A stretch of DNA of 48,605 bases, from positions 13,623 through 62,227 of the forward strand of contig DCWO01000010.1 of NCBI GenBank assembly GCA_002328865.1, given 5' to 3'. The position numbers were made by a program, and so were the translations under genes. How positions within the stretch are numbered: position 1 is the stretch's first letter; every line of letters begins with the position of its first letter. Below are positions 43,405 to 48,605 of the stretch, in pieces. This DNA comes from Dehalococcoidia bacterium UBA2160. Its GTDB lineage: Bacteria > Chloroflexota > Dehalococcoidia > Lucifugimonadales > UBA1123. The notes under the pieces were generated by a model. It was not told the origin of the DNA, searched no databases, and saw only the letters and a list, made by a program, of their open reading frames with translations.

Positions 43405-44334
43405 ATGCCTCGTGAACTAGCCTTTTTCCGCGGCGCCATAGTTCCCATCGCCGAGGCAAAGGTAAGCGTCATGACGCACGCCCTTCACTACGGCACCGCC
43501 GTATTCGAGGGCATCCGCGGTAACTGGAACGAAGAACAGGGCAAGCTCTTCGTGTTCCGCATAGCCGAACACTACGACCGGCTGCTTCAGGGATGTCGCA
43601 TGCTGATGATGGACATCCCTTACACCACCGAGCAACTGTGCGCCATCACGATCGAGTTGCTGCAGAGCTGCGGCTATCGGCAAGACCTGTACATCCGGCC
43701 TCTTGCCTACAAGAGCCAGGAGCTGGTTGCGAACTTGAGGCTCCAGGATCTGTCGAGCGATTTCACGCTGATAGCGGTTCCTTTCGGCGCCTACATCGAC
43801 GCTGAAGGCGCCATCGACTGCACAACCTCCTCCTGGAGGCGCATCGACGACACGGTCATCCCACCCCGTGTGAAGATCTCCGGCCATTACGTGAACAGCA
43901 TCCTGGCCAAGACCGAGGCCACGCTGGCCGGGTTCGACGAGGCGATCATGCTGACGCCGGACGGCGACGTGTCGGAAGGCTCGGGCGAGAATCTGTTCAT
44001 GGTCACCAACGGCGAGATATTCACACCGCCCGTGGCTGACAACAATCTCGTCGGCATCACTCGCGATTCCGCGATCACGCTGGCCCGCGAGGAGCTCGGC
44101 ATCGACGTTGTCGAGCGCAGAATACGTCGCAGCGAGCTCTATCTGGCGGACGAAGTGTTCCTGACAGGCACGGCGGCGCACATCACACCCGTGGGTTCCC
44201 TGGACAGGCGACCCATCGGGAACGGCGAGGTTGGCCCGATCACCGCTCAGATCCGTGACACCTACGTTGACCTGATTTCCGGGAACAACCCGAAGTACCT
44301 CGACTGGTGCACCGAAGTGCCTTTAGAGGCTTGA
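43405..44334 (+). CDS. ilvE: branched-chain amino acid aminotransferase
   Basis: A 309-aa fold-type IV PLP enzyme that makes or degrades Leu, Ile and Val by transamination with glutamate. YGTAVFEGIRG is the N-terminal hallmark, Lys157 (RVKISGHYVNS) is the PLP-binding lysine, DVSEGSGENLF is the PLP-phosphate loop, and FLTGTAAHITPV closes the site. Length and motifs are standard. AAGGAG is 9 nt before the ATG. A D-amino acid aminotransferase is the main alternative, but the EGSGEN and YIRPL motifs favour IlvE. Confidence 0.93.
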   Translation: MPRELAFFRGAIVPIAEAKVSVMTHALHYGTAVFEGIRGNWNEEQGKLFVFRIAEHYDRLLQGCRMLMMDIPYTTEQLCAITIELLQSCGYRQDLYIRPLAYKSQELVANLRLQDLSSDFTLIAVPFGAYIDAEGAIDCTTSSWRRIDDTVIPPRVKISGHYVNSILAKTEATLAGFDEAIMLTPDGDVSEGSGENLFMVTNGEIFTPPVADNNLVGITRDSAITLAREELGIDVVERRIRRSELYLADEVFLTGTAAHITPVGSLDRRPIGNGEVGPITAQIRDTYVDLISGNNPKYLDWCTEVPLEA

Positions 44335-44360
44335 GCAAAGCCGCCAACCTCAATCGCAAC

Positions 44361-44801
44361 ATGTTCACATTCGCGACGGATTACTACATCTGCGTTCTTA
44401 TCGCCACCGTGGGCGTTCTACAGATCGCAGTTTCCATCGGCAAAATCAACGGCCTCCTGTTCTTCAAATCGCCTGTGGTGGCGCGGACGATGGGCGCCGC
44501 CCTCGTGTTGTCTGCCTTCGTCCTCTTCTTTAGCACCGCTCCGCGCAACGTGAACGATTATGAAGGCGGCATGGACGCCAATGGCCAGGCATTGTTCTTC
44601 TTCTATGGCGCGTTCACCGCGGTGATCGTGACATTCGTCTTTGCATCGGCCGTCAACTTCAAGATGAAGGGCCCTGACGCTCCTCCGGACGCGGGGATTG
44701 ACGCCGTCAGAGACACCAACTACGTTCTCGCACTTACTCGAAGCCTGTCGTATTGGTGGCGTAATTGGCGTACGCAGATGAAAAGCTATTTCTTTGGTTG
44801 A
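44361..44801 (+). CDS. small membrane protein, unknown
   Basis: A 146-aa protein with about three membrane helices: residues 7-28 (YICVLIATVGVLQIAVSI), 41-60 (ARTMGAALVLSAFVLFF) and 75-98 (ALFFFYGAFTAVIVTFVFASAV), then a soluble tail with RSLSYWWRNWRTQ. No family recognised. It starts 27 nt after ilvE without a clear ribosome site and overlaps the PAP2 gene by 37 nt, so translation may be coupled. Confidence 0.6.
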   Translation: MFTFATDYYICVLIATVGVLQIAVSIGKINGLLFFKSPVVARTMGAALVLSAFVLFFSTAPRNVNDYEGGMDANGQALFFFYGAFTAVIVTFVFASAVNFKMKGPDAPPDAGIDAVRDTNYVLALTRSLSYWWRNWRTQMKSYFFG

Positions 44802-45346
44802 ACGGATTGGTGGGCACGGCGCCGTATCTTGATCGGGTGGCATCGTGGGTGGTTAGCGACTACCTCGTCCCGATCTCCATGGCGCTGACGCTCATTGGTC
44901 TGTGGTTCATCGAGCCTGTCAGGGAGGTCCGACAACGGCATCAGATAGGGGTGTTTGCGGCCCTGACGTCGATGGCGGTGTCCAGCCTCGTGGTGATGAT
45001 CATCAACGGCTTGTATTTTCGTCCCAGGCCGTTCGAGACGTTGGACACGACGCTGCTCTTCTACCGTCCCACCGACTCATCGTTCCCATCCAACGCTGTA
45101 GCTGCGATGTTCGGAATCGCGTTCACCGTTTGGGTGGTGCACCGCGGGTTGGGCGTCGTGCTCATAGGCGTCGCGAGCGTCTACGCGTTTACCCGCGTGT
45201 ACGGCGGGGTCCACTATCCGTCGGACGTCATCGCGGCAGCGGCGGTCGGCCTCGTTGTGACGTACGTGGTCCTCAAAGGGCGCAACCTCCTCATGCCGAT
45301 CCTCACGCGCGTGATCAAGGCTGCGAGAATACTCTGCCTGGCTTGA
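44765..45346 (+). CDS. PAP2-family membrane phosphatase
   Basis: A 193-aa, about six-helix membrane protein. The PAP2 motifs are present: RPRPF (C1, part of KxxxxxxRP), DSSFPSN (C2, PSGH-like SxPSN) and TRVYGGVHYPSD (C3, SRxxxxxHxxxD with catalytic His). Members remove phosphate from undecaprenyl-PP or phosphatidic acid. Start is TTG at 44765, inside the previous gene; a later start would cut helix 1. Confidence 0.83.
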   Translation: MAYADEKLFLWLNGLVGTAPYLDRVASWVVSDYLVPISMALTLIGLWFIEPVREVRQRHQIGVFAALTSMAVSSLVVMIINGLYFRPRPFETLDTTLLFYRPTDSSFPSNAVAAMFGIAFTVWVVHRGLGVVLIGVASVYAFTRVYGGVHYPSDVIAAAAVGLVVTYVVLKGRNLLMPILTRVIKAARILCLA

Positions 45347-45395
45347 CGAGTCCCGATGTCCGTTGACTTCCGAGCCGCGTTCGCGTGGCGGCGCC

Positions 45396-46265
45396 CTACT
45401 GGTGCATCCGCCAACCTCCGCCGACGTAGATTAGCTGCCCCGTGACCCAGCGGGCTTGCTCCGACGCCAGGAAGACGATCACGTCCGCCAGGTCGTCGGG
45501 TCGACCCAGTCGACGCAACGGCGTGTTGGGTGCGATCTCGTGCTCGACTTCGGGCGTGATGTACCCCGTCTGGGTCGGACCGGGAGACACGATGTTGACC
45601 GTGATCCCGTACTGACCGAGCTCGGCCGCGGCGGAGCGGCTGTACGACTCGATGGCGTGCTTGCTCGCAGCGTAGCTGACGTTCGCGACGTGTGAGTGGG
45701 CGGCATCGGTGCTCAGGTTGACGATGCAGCCGTGGCGTGCTCCGCGGTCGAGATGCCTGTCGACGTACTCGGTCATCATGAGCGCGTAAGCTCGCGCGTT
45801 GACGGCGAAATGCGCGTCGATCTCCGCTGCCGTAATACGACGGACGCCGCCCCGCCGGTCGTTCACGAGTGCCGGGTCGAACGTCTCATGCACGCAGTAG
45901 GTGTGGTTGTTGACCAGGATGTCGACGGGCCCGGTTTCTGACTCGCACAGGTCGAACAGGCGCGGGATGTTGGCGGACACAGACAAGTCGACCTCGTGGG
46001 CGGCGGCCTCGCCTCCTTGACTGCGGATCTGCTGAACGACACGCTCGGCCGACTGCTGTTGCATCGATCGGTACAGCGCGTCCCCGCCAACGTCGGCCGC
46101 CTCGGCCTGCGCCAACTCCTCGGCCGTGTAAGAACATTCATCGCGATGAAATCCGATCACAACCTTGGCGCCCTGTGCCGCCAAAGCAATCGACGTGGCA
46201 GCTCCGATGCCGTGGTTGGCCCCGGTTATCAGCGCGACTTTGCCCTCCAGTCCCGGATCGATCAT
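45396..46265 (-). CDS. SDR-family oxidoreductase with unusual NNHT motif
   Basis: A 289-aa SDR. TGANHGIG (14-21) binds cofactor, Ser185 (NLSTDA), Tyr198 and Lys202 (SYAASKHA) are the catalytic set. Two oddities: the nearly universal NNAG is NNHT (119-122), and an insertion of about 35 residues (41-75, rich in E, A and Q) lies after the second strand. FabG-like or a specialised dehydrogenase is likely. Start at 46265 has GGAG about 9 nt upstream. Substrate unknown. Confidence 0.85.
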   Translation of the reverse strand: MIDPGLEGKVALITGANHGIGAATSIALAAQGAKVVIGFHRDECSYTAEELAQAEAADVGGDALYRSMQQQSAERVVQQIRSQGGEAAAHEVDLSVSANIPRLFDLCESETGPVDILVNNHTYCVHETFDPALVNDRRGGVRRITAAEIDAHFAVNARAYALMMTEYVDRHLDRGARHGCIVNLSTDAAHSHVANVSYAASKHAIESYSRSAAAELGQYGITVNIVSPGPTQTGYITPEVEHEIAPNTPLRRLGRPDDLADVIVFLASEQARWVTGQLIYVGGGWRMHQ

Positions 46266-46558
46266 GGCCTTGCTCCAATCTCCGATGTATCTCTCAGCGC
46301 CGGGCTCGCGATGCTCCCCTGTGGTCAACGATCACTGTCGACCTACGCTACCATCTCGGCCCTATAAGGGGCAATTGGCCGACATTTCCGCTCCCGCTGC
46401 GAACCGCGCACAAGGAAGGTCCGACCGGTAACCAGGGAGCAACAGCTTGAGCATTCAAGGAGGTAGGGTTTTTCCTAGCAGAGGCGGGCCGCGGCGGCGA
46501 GGCCCCGTGTATACCCGGTCCGGAAGGCGGTGACGTTTGTTTTGGGGCGAGTGGCGCC

Positions 46559-47560
46559 GTGACCCGCGTCATGGACGGCCAGCAGGAGCGCATAGCTACG
46601 GGATTCCCTTCCCTCGCAGCCCCGGACGGCAGTGGAGCCGCCGGACCGCACGATATCTCAATCCGCGGCGGTGACGTGTATGTCATAGTTGGCCTTGGCG
46701 CAGACCCGGCCATTCTGGACGACGGGACACTGCCCGACCCTGCCGGCGATTTTGGAAAGTTAGTTCGCTTGTTGGACGACGGCGCCTGGGAAATCGTCGC
46801 CGACGTAGCTGGCTACGAAACCACTGCGAATCCTGACGGCGGCGCACTCGACAGCAATCCGTACGCGGTGCTGGGTGGAGCGGACGGATTCGTTGTTGCC
46901 GATGCAGGCGGCAACGACCTGCTCGGCGTCGATGCCGACAACGTCGTCTCCACGGTCGCGGTGTTCCCTGACGTCATGGTGGATGCGCCGGTCTTCCTCG
47001 GCCTTGACGCTGGCGCCAAGATTCCGATGCAATCGGTGCCCACGACAGTCACCATGGGGAGCGACGGCGCCTACTACGTTGGCTTGTTGACCGGTTTCCC
47101 GTTCCCAGCGGGCGCAGCTAGCATCTACAAAGTCGTGGCGGGTCAGGAGCCGGAAGTCTTCGCCGAAGGTTTCACGAACGTGTCGGACATCGCGTTCGAC
47201 GATGACGGAAACCTCTGGGTTCTGGAGATCGCCGCGAACTCCTTGTTGGCGGAAGCGCCGGCCGGCGGTTTGACTCGTGTGAACGCCGACGGTACGCGCG
47301 ACGTCGTGGTCAGTGAAGGATTGGTGATGCCCACGGGCGTCGCCATCGGGCCTGACGGCAATGTTTACATCACGAACTGCGGCGTATGTCCGGGCGGAGG
47401 CGCGGTGCTTCGCATGACAGAAGTAGAGCCCGTGGCGGTTCCTCCCGCAACCGGCGACTACACGCTGACGCCCATGATGGGCGCCATGGTTGGCGTGTTC
47501 GGGCTTACACTGGTATTTGGCGGAGCGCTTATGATCAGGCGTAGGTTCATTACCCCATAG
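46559..47560 (+). CDS. ScyD/ScyE-type propeller protein, 5'-truncated, with sorting-signal-like C-terminus
   Basis: The 333-aa frame is a beta-propeller of the ScyD/ScyE type (GPHDISIRGGDVYVIVGLG, NPYAVLG, MPTGVAIGPDGNVYITNCG). Homology clearly starts earlier: from 46478 the same frame reads AEAGRGGEAPCIPGPEGG, then GASGAVTRVMDG, but no start codon exists before GTG 46559 and an in-frame TGA is at 46448. The signal peptide and first strand of relatives are missing. The C-terminus is PATGD, a membrane helix (MMGAMVGVFGLTLVFGGALM) and RRRF, like an LPxTG-type surface anchor. AAGGAGGT at 46457-46464 is a perfect ribosome site with no start codon in range. A 5'-truncated gene is the best reading. 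Confidence 0.72.
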   Translation: MTRVMDGQQERIATGFPSLAAPDGSGAAGPHDISIRGGDVYVIVGLGADPAILDDGTLPDPAGDFGKLVRLLDDGAWEIVADVAGYETTANPDGGALDSNPYAVLGGADGFVVADAGGNDLLGVDADNVVSTVAVFPDVMVDAPVFLGLDAGAKIPMQSVPTTVTMGSDGAYYVGLLTGFPFPAGAASIYKVVAGQEPEVFAEGFTNVSDIAFDDDGNLWVLEIAANSLLAEAPAGGLTRVNADGTRDVVVSEGLVMPTGVAIGPDGNVYITNCGVCPGGGAVLRMTEVEPVAVPPATGDYTLTPMMGAMVGVFGLTLVFGGALMIRRRFITP

Positions 47561-47611
47561 CCCACGCAAGTCACTTAACCAAATATGGTCGTGGGCCAAG
47601 CTCACGCTGAA

Positions 47612-47650
47612 GACACCTCCGCGCGGCAACGTACGCGGAGGTGTCTTTTT
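47612..47650 (+). terminator. Rho-independent terminator after the propeller gene
   Basis: 12-bp perfect stem (GACACCTCCGCG at 47612-47623, CGCGGAGGTGTC at 47634-47645) with a 10-nt loop and TTTTT at 47646-47650. It lies 52 nt past the stop at 47560. The 108 bp to the next gene hold nothing else. Confidence 0.9.
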
Positions 47651-47758
47651 GGTTGTCTCGATCTATTCAGCGCCGGCGCGAGTCGCCAGTGACACAATCC
47701 TCGGCCCAGCGAGAGCCACTGATCTGGCGGAGCGGTTGAGGGCAACGCTTCCAGGCCC

Positions 47759-48574
47759 TTAGTTCATGCGCCGCCCGCCGTCCACGTTGATGGCTTGACC
47801 CGTGATGTTGCGGGCGTCTTCTGACACCAAAAAAGCGGCCAGCCTGCCGACGTCATCCGGCGTCTGCTCGCGCCCCATCGGGATCGTTTCTTCGATCACC
47901 TGGTCAAACAGCTCCCTGCCCGAAAGCCCCTCGACATCCGAGTCCGTGGCTCCGAACCTGGACCGCTTCCGGGCGATGGCCTGCCACATCGGGGTCCACA
48001 ACAGGCCGGGGCATATCGCGTTCACGTTGATGTTGTATCGGGCGAGCTGAGCGGCGTTGGATTGGGTCCAGCTCGCGACGGCGGCTTTGGAAGTGCTGTA
48101 GTGGGGCAGGTCCGGGCTTCCCTGGCGGGCCGCGATTGACGCGATGTTGACGATCTTGCCGGACCTTCGCCCGATCATGTGATCGGAGACCGCCTCCGAC
48201 ACGATGACGACGCCGCGTACGTTCACGGCGAATACCTGGCTCCAATCGGCGTCGCTGGGGCGCTCCCGTTCCCACCACTCCCCGACGCCGATTATCCCCG
48301 CGTCGTTCACCAGTATGTCGATCTTGCCGAACCTCTCCAGCACCCGGTCCACCATTGCCTGGACGGATGCCCGGTCGGTGACGTCCACCTGGATCGCGAC
48401 GGACTGGCGTCCGGTCGCTTCGACGTCCGCCGCCACGGCCTCGGCGCCGGCGAGGTTCATGTCAGTCACCGCCAGATCGGCGCCCTGTTCGGCCAATACG
48501 AGGCAGATCCCCCTGCCTATCCCACTGGCGCCGCCCGTAACGATGGCCACTTTGTCCGACAGATCTATCATCAT
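47759..48574 (-). CDS. SDR-family oxidoreductase
   Basis: A 271-aa classical SDR. TGGASGIGRG (13-22) binds NAD(P), NDAG (90-93) is a one-residue variant of NNAG, Ser146 (NIASIA), Tyr159 and Lys163 (HYSTSKAA) are catalytic. The C-terminal INVDGGRRMN is typical of glucose/3-ketoacyl-type SDRs. Start at the first of two ATGs (48574) has GGAG 6 nt upstream. Upstream of the start only about 30 nt remain in the window. Confidence 0.93.
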   Translation of the reverse strand: MMIDLSDKVAIVTGGASGIGRGICLVLAEQGADLAVTDMNLAGAEAVAADVEATGRQSVAIQVDVTDRASVQAMVDRVLERFGKIDILVNDAGIIGVGEWWERERPSDADWSQVFAVNVRGVVIVSEAVSDHMIGRRSGKIVNIASIAARQGSPDLPHYSTSKAAVASWTQSNAAQLARYNINVNAICPGLLWTPMWQAIARKRSRFGATDSDVEGLSGRELFDQVIEETIPMGREQTPDDVGRLAAFLVSEDARNITGQAINVDGGRRMN

Positions 48575-48605
48575 GAGATGCTCCTAGTGTCCTGTCTCTA
48601 AAGTG

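Noticed and set aside
1..48605. CRISPR array, insertion sequence, integrase, tRNA or rRNA
   Set aside because: Looked for regular repeats, transposase DDE motifs, tyrosine recombinase motifs and tRNA T-loop sequences; none found.

Overview
The window is GC-rich (about 60% by eye), bacterial and almost fully coding, with genes on both strands in short operons. The mix of core genes (panB-panC, obgE, nadD, dnaA, rpsU, ilvE) with many stand-alone catabolic genes (enolase-superfamily dehydratase, family III CoA-transferases, SDRs, aldo/keto reductase, XdhC/MocA, S9 peptidases) and a DUF5679 mini-protein is typical of free-living Chloroflexota, perhaps the SAR202 group of Dehalococcoidia. This taxonomic call is inference from gene content only; no rRNA or tRNA gene was seen.

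Layout. 1-3.7 kb: 5'-cut panB, panC, a methyltransferase and an enolase-superfamily enzyme. 3.7-5.1 kb: a two-gene minus-strand cassette (DUF1828/DUF1829-type protein plus a small partner), bracketed by two nearly identical 36-bp palindromic direct repeats. 5.1-11.4 kb: minus-strand catabolic block (S9 peptidase, acyl-CoA ligase, aldo/keto reductase, two tandem SDR paralogues). 12-17.2 kb: PEP-utilising-type protein without an ATP-grasp domain, secreted chagasin-like inhibitor, GH5-like protein, one-domain retropepsin-like protein, bicupin. 17.2-18.7 kb: small-gene island with an intact antitoxin, a frameshifted RelE-type toxin, DUF4926, DUF2283, and reciprocal decayed copies of the DUF2283 and bicupin gene ends. 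18.8-23.6 kb: two overlapping CoA-transferases, divergent from XdhC-MocA, then an ABM-type small protein. 23.7-31.9 kb: ABC-F ATPase and S9 peptidase operon, small membrane proteins, MFS transporter, DUF5679 protein with a long leader, M19 dipeptidase. 32-33.6 kb: soluble histidine kinase and OmpR-type regulator.

33.7-43.3 kb is the housekeeping part. dnaA, obgE, nadD and a 2-hydroxyacid dehydrogenase all read leftwards. The 370-bp gap after dnaA has three evenly spaced DnaA-box-like 9-mers and may be an origin. An HtrA-type lipoprotein protease and an alpha/beta hydrolase follow. rpsU, encoding ribosomal protein S21 and starting with TTG, has its own promoter and terminator and is divergent from a second hydrolase. 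43.4-48.6 kb: ilvE-type aminotransferase, two membrane proteins (one PAP2), two SDRs around a 5'-truncated ScyD/ScyE-type propeller gene with a sorting-signal-like C-terminus and a strong terminator.

Most likely to repay follow-up: the repeat-bracketed DUF1828 cassette, the reciprocal cupin/DUF2283 remnants, the 12-bp-phased TGTCC array at the retropepsin-like gene's promoter, and the possible origin beside dnaA.
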